Source: CAYRGC01 sp964423795
GTDB lineage: Bacteria > Patescibacteriota > Gracilibacteria > Peribacterales > Peribacteraceae
DNA length: 64,000 nt
Assembly (NCBI GenBank): GCA_964423795.1
Contig: CAYRGC010000004.1
Location: forward strand, 1 to 64,000
Direction of reading: 5' to 3'
Positions 7,776 to 16,947 of the stretch are shown here, piece after piece. The position numbers and the translations under genes were made by a program. Under the pieces are notes generated by a model. The model was not told the DNA's origin and ran no database searches. It worked only from the letters and a program-made list of their open reading frames with translations. The number at the start of each line of letters is the position of its first letter. The first letter of the stretch is position 1.

Positions 7776-9797
7776 CTGGCATCCTTCCACGCAGCTTCCC
7801 GTGCCACTAGCTCCGTCCGCGGACGAAGCGGACTCCTGCATGCGGCGCTGGATGGCGCGGTTCTGCTCGTCGAGAATACCGATCTGACGACGGATTTCCT
7901 GCGCGAGCCCGTTATTGGGCATCACGTGGTAGAGGCGGCGGAGGATACGGCCCTTGTCGGGACTGTGGTCGAGAGAGTGGATCTGTTCGCGGAGCTCGTT
8001 CATCTGCGAGCGCCTGAGTTCGAAGACGAAGATCTGGCCGCGGATGCGCTGCACGTACTGCTCGACCTCCTCGTCGGTGAGCGGCGGGCGGCTGGGCTCG
8101 GACGGCAGGAGCGGATCGGTGCGGCGAGTGAGGGCGGCCGAGGAGTCCGGCAGCTTGTCCGGACGGTCATCCTGTTCCTCCACGGTGTTCTCGACGGCGG
8201 CGATGGTGGCTTCCACCTCCTGGCGCCCCTCGGGCGTGAGCACGGCGGACGTGCCGGTCTGGGCGCTGAGCGATTCGCGGACCTCGGCGAGCTTCGCCTG
8301 GGCGACGGAGAGATCCCCTTCCTCGGCGTGGCGCTTGGCGAGGGTCACCTCGTCGAGCACGGCGGCCGCGGCGACGTCCGGCTTCTCCACGGTGTCCGGC
8401 AGGGAGGCGATCGTCTCGCGGACGGCCTGCTTGAGCAGGTAGGCGTCGTCCGTGGGCAGTGCGGCGGAGGTATCGGCCGTCGCGGAGGCGACGACCTCAT
8501 CCTCCAGAATCTCGTCGATCGCGGTGTCGCCGGAACCCGTGGCCACGGAAAGCACCGTGTCGCGGAACTCCTTGAGGGCGGTCTGGGCCTGCGTCTGGGC
8601 CTCGGCGCCCGTGCCCGTCGTCAGCAACGCGGCGGCTTCGCTCAGGCGGGTATTGGCGTGGTTCAGCACCTTGCGTGCCTTGGCTTCGCTGCCGAAGGTC
8701 AGGAGAACATCCACGGCCTCGGCAAGGCGCTTCACCGGATAGAGACGGGAATCGGGCAGGATGCCTGCCGACGCGGCGCGACGTTCGCGCTGCATCTGGG
8801 CGAGCTCCTTCTGGTGCACGGCGTCGCGGGCGATGTTCGCCGTCACCCAGGCATCAGCGTAGAGAGCCGTATCGAGCTTCCGGGGCGTGAGCGACTCGTC
8901 CTTCTTGAGCGTGAGTTCCTCGCCGGCGAGGATCGAGATCGCGATGCCGCGGCGCGTGACGGTGGCGCTGCGGTCCCACGACCGCACGATCGCGGCGGAC
9001 TGCGCCTCCTGATCGACGGAGAGACTCCCCTCCTGGACCGTCACCCACCCTTGGGCGGTGCCGATCGTGATGCCGCGCAGCGGCTTGGGAGCGAAGCCCA
9101 TCACCCAGAGGCTGCCCTGTTCCAGGGTAAGCGTGGGCTCTCCGGAGGGAGAGGACGGACGATCGCCGACGTCGTTCAAGGAAACCGTGGTGTGGGGCGC
9201 GAGGCGGAACACGGCGTCGTCGTGGAGGACGATCGTGAGTTCGCCGTCGTCGGTCTGGAGGCGCGAGGCCTTCTGCAGACGCAGTTCGCCCCCGATGGGC
9301 TGCCACAGGCCGCCGACGAGGATGGAAGCGGTCCCGCGGGTCGTGGTCGCCGTGATCGGCGACTCGGCCACGGTGCGCGGGGCGAGGACGAGGAGCGGGC
9401 TCAGGCGCACGACGATCGCGACCACCGCGAACGCCGCCGCCCACTTGAGGGGGTGGAAGGCGCGGACGGGAGAGGCCTCGAGTTGCGGGGCGATGCGCGC
9501 CCAGACGGTGGACGCCGAATCGGGCGAGGGGCGCAGCGCGTCGCGGACCTTGTCCCAGAAACCGGTCGTCGCCACGGGATCCAGGCGGGAACGGACGCGC
9601 GCCCAGAGGACGGGGGCCGCCTCCGGCGCCGGCTCGAGGGCGGCGCGGGCCGTCTCAAGGAGACGGGCGGCCGTCATTTTCCGCTGCAAATTGCCAAGAA
9701 CCCTGGCTTTCGCCGCCGCCGACGGGTTCAGCCCGAGAGCGCTCTGCCGGAGCAAGCGTTCGGGTTCGGCCGGGGCGGTCGACGGGGAAAGGGTCAT
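7773..9797 (-). CDS. Large FecR-domain / DUF5667 membrane-anchored protein (possible anti-sigma)
   Basis: A 674-aa protein encoded 35 nt downstream of an ECF sigma factor. The N-terminal ~120 residues are cytoplasmic-looking and contain two related WAR[VI] units (VLWARVRSRL, TVWARIAPQL). One membrane helix (AAFAVVAIVVRLSPLLVLA) follows, then a FecR-like beta domain (~150-330: RLQTDDGELTIVLHDDAVFRLAPHT is not quoted in full, but the ILVGG...LEQGSLWV pattern is clear). A DUF5667 segment (LPDSRLYPVKRLAEAVDVLL) comes next, then alanine/glutamate-rich helices. By topology and context it may hold the sigma factor until an external signal arrives (inference). Confidence 0.75.
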   Translation of the reverse strand: MTLSPSTAPAEPERLLRQSALGLNPSAAAKARVLGNLQRKMTAARLLETARAALEPAPEAAPVLWARVRSRLDPVATTGFWDKVRDALRPSPDSASTVWARIAPQLEASPVRAFHPLKWAAAFAVVAIVVRLSPLLVLAPRTVAESPITATTTRGTASILVGGLWQPIGGELRLQKASRLQTDDGELTIVLHDDAVFRLAPHTTVSLNDVGDRPSSPSGEPTLTLEQGSLWVMGFAPKPLRGITIGTAQGWVTVQEGSLSVDQEAQSAAIVRSWDRSATVTRRGIAISILAGEELTLKKDESLTPRKLDTALYADAWVTANIARDAVHQKELAQMQRERRAASAGILPDSRLYPVKRLAEAVDVLLTFGSEAKARKVLNHANTRLSEAAALLTTGTGAEAQTQAQTALKEFRDTVLSVATGSGDTAIDEILEDEVVASATADTSAALPTDDAYLLKQAVRETIASLPDTVEKPDVAAAAVLDEVTLAKRHAEEGDLSVAQAKLAEVRESLSAQTGTSAVLTPEGRQEVEATIAAVENTVEEQDDRPDKLPDSSAALTRRTDPLLPSEPSRPPLTDEEVEQYVQRIRGQIFVFELRRSQMNELREQIHSLDHSPDKGRILRRLYHVMPNNGLAQEIRRQIGILDEQNRAIQRRMQESASSADGASGTGSCVEGCQ

Positions 9798-9832
9798 CTG
9801 ACGTGTATAGAAACGGGGAAAAAGGGCTGTTG

Positions 9833-10402
9833 TTACGCCTGCTCCCGGGCTTCCGGGGGCAAAAGGGCCTCCAATTTCTTGAGGGCGCGGAACTTGAGGA
9901 TGCGGACCGCCCCCTCGGTAAGGCGCAGCACGCGGGCAACCTCGTCGTGCGGGAGATCGGCGATGTAGGTGAGCGTGAGAATTTCGCGGTACCGATGCGG
10001 CAGCGCCTCGACGGCCGTGCGGACCATGGCGAGCATGTCGGCGCGACGCACGCGGGAATCGGCGCGGTTGAGCGCGTCGGGATCGGGCATCTCCTCCGGC
10101 ACCTCCTCCGTCTGCCGCTGCTGGCGGTAGGCGTCGATGATCGCGTGGCGCGCGATGCGAAACAGCCACGCGGCGAACGGCACGCCGCCCTGCGGCTTAT
10201 AGGTGTGCAGCTTCTCCCAGACTTTCACGAACACGTCGGCGACGAGATCCTCCACGAGTTCCGGCTGCACGCGGAAGGACGTGTAGCGGTACACGGCGGG
10301 GAAGAAATGATCATAGATCTTCTCGAACGACTGCGTGTCGCCGCGCTGCGCACGCACCACGTACGCCTGGAGTATCGTTTCCTCGATGGGAGAAGCGGAC
10401 AT
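9833..10402 (-). CDS. ECF-type RNA polymerase sigma factor
   Basis: A 189-aa sigma-70 family protein. Region 2 is EDLVADVFVKVWEKL followed by FAAWLFRIARHAIIDAYR (core binding and -10 recognition). A linker rich in Asp/Glu/Pro precedes region 4, LPHRYREILTLTYIADLPH with the helix-turn-helix continuing through TEGAVRILKFRALKKL (-35 recognition). A TATACT box ends 12 nt upstream of the ATG. It forms an operon with the FecR/DUF5667 gene, the usual sigma/anti-sigma order. Target genes cannot be read from the window. Confidence 0.92.
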   Translation of the reverse strand: MSASPIEETILQAYVVRAQRGDTQSFEKIYDHFFPAVYRYTSFRVQPELVEDLVADVFVKVWEKLHTYKPQGGVPFAAWLFRIARHAIIDAYRQQRQTEEVPEEMPDPDALNRADSRVRRADMLAMVRTAVEALPHRYREILTLTYIADLPHDEVARVLRLTEGAVRILKFRALKKLEALLPPEAREQA

Positions 10403-10496
10403 TGGAGAGCCCGGAGTATAACAAAACCCACGTGACCGATCACGGGAAAAATGGTAGAATTTCTCTCAGCTCAGAGAAAACACTACCCCCGCCGCC

Positions 10497-11306
10497 ATGA
10501 CGAAATCGTTCGAGATCCCCCATGAAAATCAGGAGACGCCGACTGCGTCCCCCACTTTGCTCGATACCCTCGATACGCCGTCCCCCGACCAGGCGAAAGA
10601 CGCGGAAGCGCTCGCCGCCTGCGCGTCGGCCCCCGCGAGCGCCGCGGCGCTCGCGAAGGATCATCCCCTGTACGCCGCCTTCCTCGTGCTGCGTGGCACG
10701 CGGCTCATGGATGAACTGCGCCTGAAGACCGGCCGCAAGCTGGGAATCTTCGCGTCGCGCCCCGCGCTGGGCGAAGCGGCAGCGATCGGGCGCGGCGTCA
10801 AAGCACTACGCAACGCGCTCGGGGAACTGCACAAAAACGAGCGCACCCAGGCGGGCACCGACGAGAAGGGCGTGGACGCGAACATGCTCCTCTACCGATC
10901 CATCGTCTCGGGTCCGCTCTCGACGCCGGGATCGGCGAGCCTCACGAGACTCTCCGCGGACGCCGAGATGAGCCTGCGATACGCGACCCTGGCCCTCACG
11001 AAGACGCCGGAGTACCGGCTGCGCGAATTCCTCGATCGTTCGCTCCTCCCCATTCCGGAAGCGAACGGCAATACCTACAAGAACTACGCCCCGGACGATC
11101 CGGCACTCGTGCGAGCGGCGGATGCCGCCAACGTGCTCTCCCGCACGCAGAAGGCGTGGACGGAGGCGAACAAAGACGATGCGTTCGGCAAGCAGCTGGG
11201 CGGCGATTTTGACCTGAACCAGAGCGTGTGGACCGCCTCGCAAGCTGTCCTGGACCGCGACAGTTCCCACACCCCCGTGAAAAAGCACCTGCGCAAAAAC
11301 GTGTAA
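10497..11306 (+). CDS. Hypothetical protein, 269 aa
   Basis: No family recognised. It is an Ala-rich, mainly helical, soluble protein with a disordered acidic/Pro/Thr-rich first ~40 residues and a basic C-terminus (KKHLRKNV). It diverges from the ECF sigma gene. A TAGAAT box lies at about 10454-10459, ~37 nt before the ATG, so this gene seems to have a short leader, including an inverted CTCTCAGCTCAGAGA motif. Its position next to the sigma/FecR pair suggests, but does not show, a link to that regulon. Confidence 0.6.
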   Translation: MTKSFEIPHENQETPTASPTLLDTLDTPSPDQAKDAEALAACASAPASAAALAKDHPLYAAFLVLRGTRLMDELRLKTGRKLGIFASRPALGEAAAIGRGVKALRNALGELHKNERTQAGTDEKGVDANMLLYRSIVSGPLSTPGSASLTRLSADAEMSLRYATLALTKTPEYRLREFLDRSLLPIPEANGNTYKNYAPDDPALVRAADAANVLSRTQKAWTEANKDDAFGKQLGGDFDLNQSVWTASQAVLDRDSSHTPVKKHLRKNV

Positions 11307-11318
11307 CCACTCGACTGC

Positions 11319-13124
11319 TCACTCCCACTCGATCGTCCCCGGCGGTTTGTTCGTGAGATCAAGGAACACGAGGTCGATGCCCGGGATGCTCCGGATCTCC
11401 TCCGTCATGCGCGCGAGGGTCTGTTGCGGCAAGACGAAGGCATTGGCCGTCATGGCGTCCGTGGAACTGATGGGCCGCAGCACGACCGACTGGCCCCCCT
11501 TCCCCGTGCCGAACGGCACGAGCACGACGGGGAACTGCCAGATCGCGTCGCCGAGGCCGTCCTCGCGCATGACGCGCTGCGCCCTGTCGTCGGCTTCGCG
11601 CAAAAGGTCGGCGCGCCCGCGCGTGAGGTATCCGGGACTGAAGACGAGTGACGGGACGTCGGAACGCGACGTGCAGAGCAGCACCCGGCTGATCTCGCGG
11701 TCGCGGTTCGGGATCTCGGTCGCGAGCTTGAGGTGCTCCGGCGTGACCGTCGACGGATCCTTCGCGAAGAGCGCCACGGCGTGACGGTACGTGCGGCCGT
11801 CGCCCTGCACGCCCACGGACTTCACCGGGAGGATGAGGGAATTGCTGATTGCTGATTGCTGATTCGAAGAATCGAACGGTTTCTCCGCGCAGAGGATACG
11901 GACGCCCAATCCCGGACCCGGGAAAGGATGGCGCCACACGAGCTCGCGCGGGAGACCCAGCTCCTCGCCGAGCGTGCGGACCTCGTCCTTGTAGAGCTCC
12001 TTGAGCGGCTCGATCACGAGCCCCTTCTCGATGAGCTTCTGGATCATATCGACGCGGTTATGGTGCGTCTTGATATGGTCGGCGTGCTTGGTGCCGCCCG
12101 TCTCGATCGTGTCGGGGTAGATCGTGCCCTGGCCGAGCAGCCAGCCGTCTTCGATCCGGAGATTCATCTCCTCGCTCACGCGCTTCTGCACGGCGAGGAA
12201 CGTGTCGCCGATCACCTTGCGTTTGGCTTCGGGCTCGTACACGCCGTCCAGATTGCCGAAGAACTCGTTGGACGCGTCCTCGATCCGGAGATTCTTGATG
12301 CCGAGCCGGTCGAACGCGTCGCGAAGAAGCGACACCTCGTTCTTCCGCATCAACCCCGTGTCGACCAGGAGACCTTGCACGCGCTCGGGGCCGAGCACCT
12401 CGTTGAGCAGCGTGAAGGCGACGGTGGAATCGACGCCGCCGGAGACGAGCATGAAGACCTTCCGGTCCCCCACCTCCTTCTTCACCTGGCCGCCGATGTG
12501 TTCGGCGAAGCTGTCGATGCTCCAGGGAGCGTGGTCGCAGAGCTTCACGAAGTTCTCGAGGATCGTCATGCCGCCCTCCGTGTGCGTGACCTCGATATGG
12601 AACTGGATGCCGAAGATCTTCTTCTCGGGATTCGCCATCGCGGCGACGAGCCCGTTCTCCGACGTGAGCGTTTGGATGAATCCCTGCGGTAGCGTCGTGA
12701 CGGCGTCCCCGTGCGACATCCACGTGGTAAACGAGGGAGGCAACGAGGAGAGAACATCCACCGGCACCTTTCGAACCTCTTTCCCCTCTTGAACCTTTCG
12801 AACCTCCGTCGGTCCGTACTCCTTCACCGTCCCGGGCTTCACCTCGCCGCCGAGCGCGTGCGCGAGCCACTGGTGCCCGTAACACAGGCCCAGCACCGGC
12901 ACGCCGAGATCGAAAATCCCCGGATCGGCCTGCGGGCTGCCTTTCTCGTACACGCTCTGGGGGCCTCCCGAGAGGATGATGCCCGCGGCGCCCTTGAGCT
13001 CCTTCGCCGGCGTCTCCGGGACGCGGATCTCGGAATAGGCGCCGAGGCGGCGGACGCGGTTCCCGATGAGGTGCGCGTACTGTCCGCCGAAATCGAGGAT
13101 GACGATGCTTCCGGGGTGGAGCAT
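11319..13124 (-). CDS. guaA: GMP synthase (glutamine-hydrolysing)
   Basis: This 601-aa enzyme converts XMP to GMP. The class I glutaminase domain has nucleophile GLCYGHQ and FHIEVTHTEGG (the usual FHPEV histidine/glutamate with Pro replaced by Ile). The ATP-pyrophosphatase domain has the PP-loop SGGVDSTV. The dimerisation domain ends in NKPPGTIEWE. It is longer than the common ~525 aa. Two stretches coincide with word repeats: positions 12767-12806 (residues VRKVQEGKEVRKV) and three 7-nt words at 11841-11869 (residues NQQSAISNS). The ATG at 13124 has TATTGT ending 6 nt upstream. Confidence 0.94.
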   Translation of the reverse strand: MLHPGSIVILDFGGQYAHLIGNRVRRLGAYSEIRVPETPAKELKGAAGIILSGGPQSVYEKGSPQADPGIFDLGVPVLGLCYGHQWLAHALGGEVKPGTVKEYGPTEVRKVQEGKEVRKVPVDVLSSLPPSFTTWMSHGDAVTTLPQGFIQTLTSENGLVAAMANPEKKIFGIQFHIEVTHTEGGMTILENFVKLCDHAPWSIDSFAEHIGGQVKKEVGDRKVFMLVSGGVDSTVAFTLLNEVLGPERVQGLLVDTGLMRKNEVSLLRDAFDRLGIKNLRIEDASNEFFGNLDGVYEPEAKRKVIGDTFLAVQKRVSEEMNLRIEDGWLLGQGTIYPDTIETGGTKHADHIKTHHNRVDMIQKLIEKGLVIEPLKELYKDEVRTLGEELGLPRELVWRHPFPGPGLGVRILCAEKPFDSSNQQSAISNSLILPVKSVGVQGDGRTYRHAVALFAKDPSTVTPEHLKLATEIPNRDREISRVLLCTSRSDVPSLVFSPGYLTRGRADLLREADDRAQRVMREDGLGDAIWQFPVVLVPFGTGKGGQSVVLRPISSTDAMTANAFVLPQQTLARMTEEIRSIPGIDLVFLDLTNKPPGTIEWE

Positions 13125-13196
13125 GCGACTACAATAGCGAAAACTGCTCCTTCGCGCTGGAGCGAATTCCCGACATTCGCTACAGTCCCGCACCCC

Positions 13197-14033
13197 ATGA
13201 ACACATTCTCACGAGACTGCGTGCGGAAGCTGGAAGAGCTCATCGAACAGAGTGCCAGCATCGATATCCCGGTCGATCTGGCCGAGATGATGGCGGATGA
13301 CCGGAATTGGGAAGCCGAGCTGCAGAAGAAGAACGGTCATGCGGAGGTCCTTCGGCGCTGGATCACGCTCGGCTCCGAGATGCAAACCATACGACATCTG
13401 AGCGATATCGCGGGGAGCGTAACGGCCAGAGTGGCGTCCCTGCTCTGGGCGGACGACGCCAACTGCGCCTCCAAAAAGACAGTCCAGAAGGTCTATTCCT
13501 CAGCGATCGATGCGTACAAGCAGAACCAGACAGGCCTCATGTATCAGGAAAAAGAGCGCGTTGCCGACAGAATATGCGTACTGACCCAGGACGTATTCGC
13601 CCTGCAACGTTTCGCAAAGGACCTCAGCCAACACCGGGCAGAGGCCGAAGCCGTCCTTTGCCGCACGAACGTGAAGGCCGAAACCGTGGCATCCCTTGTC
13701 GCCACGGCGAAGGCATACGAGAAATTGGCGAACGCGCGCGACGAACCGCACTCGCGCCGCGAGGAGCTGCTGGCATGGAACAAGGGCATGACCGCCGTGC
13801 AGTCACTCCCGGCGGAAATCCAAATCCAGGCCCTGCACGACCAGAAAACCGGGGACTTTCCCCTCGTGGTCAGCAAGCGCTGCGAAACGGTTCTTCGGGC
13901 CTTTCGGCGGACCGAACGCCGGTTGCCGACCGCGGCGGAACTCGCCACGCGCATCGGCCCGAAGTTCTTTTGTGACGTCGAGGCGCGGAGCTTCGCAAGA
14001 ACGGCGACGATCGTACGCAAGTACGCGCAGTAG
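13197..14033 (+). CDS. Hypothetical helical protein, 278 aa
   Basis: Not recognised. It is predicted largely alpha-helical, charged and soluble, without signal peptide, membrane helix or clear enzymatic motif. It diverges from guaA across 72 nt. TACAGT at 13181-13186 lies 10 nt before the ATG, another short or absent leader. The longer open frame upstream overlaps guaA on the other strand and is not credible as coding. GC content looks slightly lower than that of the surrounding housekeeping genes, which would fit an acquired orphan. Confidence 0.65.
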   Translation: MNTFSRDCVRKLEELIEQSASIDIPVDLAEMMADDRNWEAELQKKNGHAEVLRRWITLGSEMQTIRHLSDIAGSVTARVASLLWADDANCASKKTVQKVYSSAIDAYKQNQTGLMYQEKERVADRICVLTQDVFALQRFAKDLSQHRAEAEAVLCRTNVKAETVASLVATAKAYEKLANARDEPHSRREELLAWNKGMTAVQSLPAEIQIQALHDQKTGDFPLVVSKRCETVLRAFRRTERRLPTAAELATRIGPKFFCDVEARSFARTATIVRKYAQ

Positions 14034-14079
14034 CGGATCACGCGCCACCGGCGCGATGCTCAGCCGCCGAGCGCATTCC

Positions 14080-15480
14080 TTACGGCACCGCCGCCGCAAG
14101 CAGCCACAGGCTCATGGCCACGGACGCGTCCTCCCAGCTGTGGAGGAAGAGCCCCGCGATACTCACGCCGAGAAAGGCAAAGAAGACGGCCGGCGCGATC
14201 GATCCCGCGACTCGCAACCCGTCACTCGCAACGTTTTGCAGCTTCCAAACCATCAACCCCGTCACCGCGATCCAGAGCAGCATCCCCACGATCCCCGCCT
14301 CGACGCCGATCTGCAGGTACCAGTTCTCCGGGAGAAAAGGGCATCGACACGGAACGGGCTTGTCCTGAACCGAGTCGAGGGGCTGCACTTGTGTGCCGCC
14401 CACGAAGACGCAGAGCTCCGGACGGTCCTTCGCCCAGGCGGCGTCGCTGCCCGCGGGAAGCTCCACGCACGCGTCGTTCACGCGGTTGCTTGCCGGACCC
14501 GCGGCGCCCAGGCCGGAACCGATGGGGTTTTTCGCGATGTGCGCGACGGCCGCGAGCGGCTTCTCGATGTGCCCGCGATTGCTCACGCTTCGCAGGACCG
14601 CCTGCGGGAAGAGCGTGAACAAGATCGCGGCGAAGATCGCGAGGAACACGGCGACGATCCAGGCAACCGTCCTACGCAGACTCTTTGGGACGTAGATCCA
14701 GAGCGCGAGTGCGCCAATCACAGTCGCAGCGACCCACGCCGATCGTGAAAAACTGAGGACGATTCCGAGCGTAAGTACGGAGAGTGCGTACTTCTCGACC
14801 TTGCGGTCTTGGGCGCTCGTGAGTTTCCGCAAGAACGTCGTCAGGACGATCGACCACGGCAAGAGGAGCCAGAGACCAAATTGGTTGGGGCCACTGAGCG
14901 TTCCCTGCATCCGACGCAACGCCGAACCGCCGAGCTGCTGGAAGGCGGCGAGCGGCGCCTCGGGCACGTAGAGCGAGTGGAGATCGGAGTAGCCGAGCGC
15001 GCGATAGACTGCGTCGGGCAAAACGTAGATCCCCAGGCCCAGAATCGTCACGATTGCCCCGGCAACGACAAGAACTTTCGCTGCGGTCTGCCGGAACTCA
15101 CCCGACCACGGGACGCGGCGCAGGACGAGGAACGCGAGCGGCGCGAGGAGGTCGTAGCGGAAGCCGTACAGCGTCGCGGAGAGCGGGAGCGATGCGGTGA
15201 GCGAGATCGCGAGCGCAACGATCGCGAAGAGGCCGATCGCGACGTCGAGGAGATCGAATGGGGATTTGAGGTTTGGGGTTTGGGGTTTGTTCCGGAAAAT
15301 CTCGACAAAGGCGAGCGCGACGATGACGACGAGCAGCCCCTCCTTCCACAGCGCGAGCGCACCGAGCGGCGCATGGTCCGGTCCCAGGATCACCTTCGTC
15401 GCGACCGTGATCAAAAGCGCATGGAACGGAAGGAGCGCGAGGAGGACGAGGGCCAGGGATTCCCGGAGTTTCTGGAGCAC
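14080..15480 (-). CDS. O-antigen ligase / polymerase family membrane protein
   Basis: A 466-aa protein with about ten membrane helices and a large external loop before the last helices, the layout of Wzy_C (O-antigen ligase/polymerase) proteins. Conserved features include SGPNQFGLWLLLP and ILSFSRSAWVA. It would polymerise or transfer glycan at the outer face of the membrane. I start it at GTG 15480, where a TACACT box ends 6 nt upstream. The upstream ATG frame is made of a word repeat. An in-frame word repeat (gtttggg, 15263-15290) encodes NKPQTPNLKSP in the cytoplasmic loop after the second helix. Confidence 0.8.
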   Translation of the reverse strand: MLQKLRESLALVLLALLPFHALLITVATKVILGPDHAPLGALALWKEGLLVVIVALAFVEIFRNKPQTPNLKSPFDLLDVAIGLFAIVALAISLTASLPLSATLYGFRYDLLAPLAFLVLRRVPWSGEFRQTAAKVLVVAGAIVTILGLGIYVLPDAVYRALGYSDLHSLYVPEAPLAAFQQLGGSALRRMQGTLSGPNQFGLWLLLPWSIVLTTFLRKLTSAQDRKVEKYALSVLTLGIVLSFSRSAWVAATVIGALALWIYVPKSLRRTVAWIVAVFLAIFAAILFTLFPQAVLRSVSNRGHIEKPLAAVAHIAKNPIGSGLGAAGPASNRVNDACVELPAGSDAAWAKDRPELCVFVGGTQVQPLDSVQDKPVPCRCPFLPENWYLQIGVEAGIVGMLLWIAVTGLMVWKLQNVASDGLRVAGSIAPAVFFAFLGVSIAGLFLHSWEDASVAMSLWLLAAAVP

Positions 15481-15490
15481 CGCGGAAGTG

Positions 15491-15553
15491 TACGACAGAA
15501 GGGCAGCATGGCAGAAGGGCATGCCTTCTGCTTTCTTGCCCTGCGCCTTCTGC
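15491..15553. repeat. Word repeat with inverted arm (agaagggc family)
   Basis: AGAAGGGCAGCATGGCAGAAGGGCA is not quoted further; its complement GCCTTCTGC...GCCCTGCGCCTTCTGC follows, forming a hairpin between the UDP-GlcNAc epimerase gene and the O-antigen ligase gene. Confidence 0.6.
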
Positions 15554-15555
15554 AT

Positions 15556-16875
15556 TCAGATGCTCACTCTCTCCTCCTCCGTCCGGAACACTTCTCCCTT
15601 CTCGAGGACGGCCTCCACGGCATCGATGCATTTCGCGCTCACGTCCGTGCCGTAGATCTTCGGGGCCTTGCGCATGGCGGCGTTGTCCCACGCGTACTCG
15701 ATCAGGGTCTTGATGGCCTTGGCATGGACCGGCGGGGCGATGAGATTGCCGCCGTTGATGATGGATTCGCTGCGGTCGGAACCGAAGCGGAGCGTGACGC
15801 ACGGGATGCCCATCGCGTTCATCTCCTCCTGCATCGAGCCGGAATCTGTCGCGCACACGGCTGCCTTGCTCATCGCCGCGATGACGTCGACGTACTCGGC
15901 CCACACGGGCGAGTGGACGAAGTTCGGATGTGCCTTCGCGAGGGCTTTGACCTCGTCTTTGAGACCAAAACGCTCGAAGGCGAGTTCCGTCTGGATCATG
16001 GAGATGAGCAGGACCTTCCTGCCGTCCTTCACGAGGCTGACCATCGCGTCATAGATCGCGCGGAAACGCTTCTCGGAGAGGCAATTCTCGCGGCGGTGGA
16101 TGCAGAAACGGACGAAGTCTCCGTCCCTGAGCTCGGGATGGCGATCAAACACCTTGGATTCGCCGATGCGCGCCATCGCCTCCTCCGTCGCGTCCACGAC
16201 GGAATTCCCGACGACGAAGACGCGATCGTCCGGGAAGCCCTCGCCCTGCAAAAACTCGCGGTCGAGCTCGACTGGCGCCAGGTGGATGCCCGTCGCCGCC
16301 TCGGACGCGCGCGTATTGAACTGCTCCGGGTAGGGCTCGAGGGAACCTCGTTCCCAGTTCTTTCGGTTCTGGAGAAAGGAATGCCAGTCCTTGGGTTCGA
16401 CATCGGGGCCGAAGCCGAACTCCTTGAACTTCGGCGTGAGCGTGCGGATGCCGGCCTCGACGTGCACGGACGCGAAGCCGTTGCAGAAGCCCGCGTTGCT
16501 CGCGGCCATCGCGGTCGTCGTGTCGCCATGGACGTACGGGATCACGATCTTGCCGCGCTTCTTGAGCTCGGCGATCAGCTCGCCGAGGCGCCCGATGATC
16601 TGGCTGACCACCTCGTGCATGCTCCCGCGGACGTTCAGGTTGAAATCGGGCTCGACCCCGAACTCCTTGAGCATGCCGCCGCTCAGGTTCTCGTCGTAGT
16701 GCTGGCCGGTGTGGCCGAGGACGGCGAGATGCCCCCGCTTCTTCAGTTCCTTGTACAGCGGAACCTGCTTGATGATATCGGGCTTCGTGGCGATCAAAAT
16801 CAGATGCACGTATTTCTCCGTCTGACCGGCGAGGTCGTCGAAAAACGTGGGCCTGCGGAAGGTCGTGTGGGACAT
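15556..16875 (-). CDS. wecB: UDP-N-acetylglucosamine 2-epimerase (WecB-like, long form)
   Basis: The protein interconverts UDP-GlcNAc and UDP-ManNAc, a precursor of surface glycans. The GT-B fold signatures are HTGQHYDENL, VHGDTTTAMAASNAG, VEAGIRT, the FCIHRRENC motif (normal T/VHRxEN) and CVTLRFGSDRSE. At 439 aa it is longer than the common ~370, mainly from an insert after VEAGIRT that runs to about residue 220. ATG 16875 has TATGCT ending 6 nt upstream. It lies in a same-strand run gpmI-wecB-ligase. The UDP-ManNAc dehydrogenase-like gene at 54.8 kb could use its product. Confidence 0.88.
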   Translation of the reverse strand: MSHTTFRRPTFFDDLAGQTEKYVHLILIATKPDIIKQVPLYKELKKRGHLAVLGHTGQHYDENLSGGMLKEFGVEPDFNLNVRGSMHEVVSQIIGRLGELIAELKKRGKIVIPYVHGDTTTAMAASNAGFCNGFASVHVEAGIRTLTPKFKEFGFGPDVEPKDWHSFLQNRKNWERGSLEPYPEQFNTRASEAATGIHLAPVELDREFLQGEGFPDDRVFVVGNSVVDATEEAMARIGESKVFDRHPELRDGDFVRFCIHRRENCLSEKRFRAIYDAMVSLVKDGRKVLLISMIQTELAFERFGLKDEVKALAKAHPNFVHSPVWAEYVDVIAAMSKAAVCATDSGSMQEEMNAMGIPCVTLRFGSDRSESIINGGNLIAPPVHAKAIKTLIEYAWDNAAMRKAPKIYGTDVSAKCIDAVEAVLEKGEVFRTEEERVSI

Positions 16876-16947
16876 GGCCCCAGCATACAACGGAACCGCA
16901 GCGGGCAGGAGTGAAAACGCGTCCGAACGCAGTTGATGTTCGCCTTC

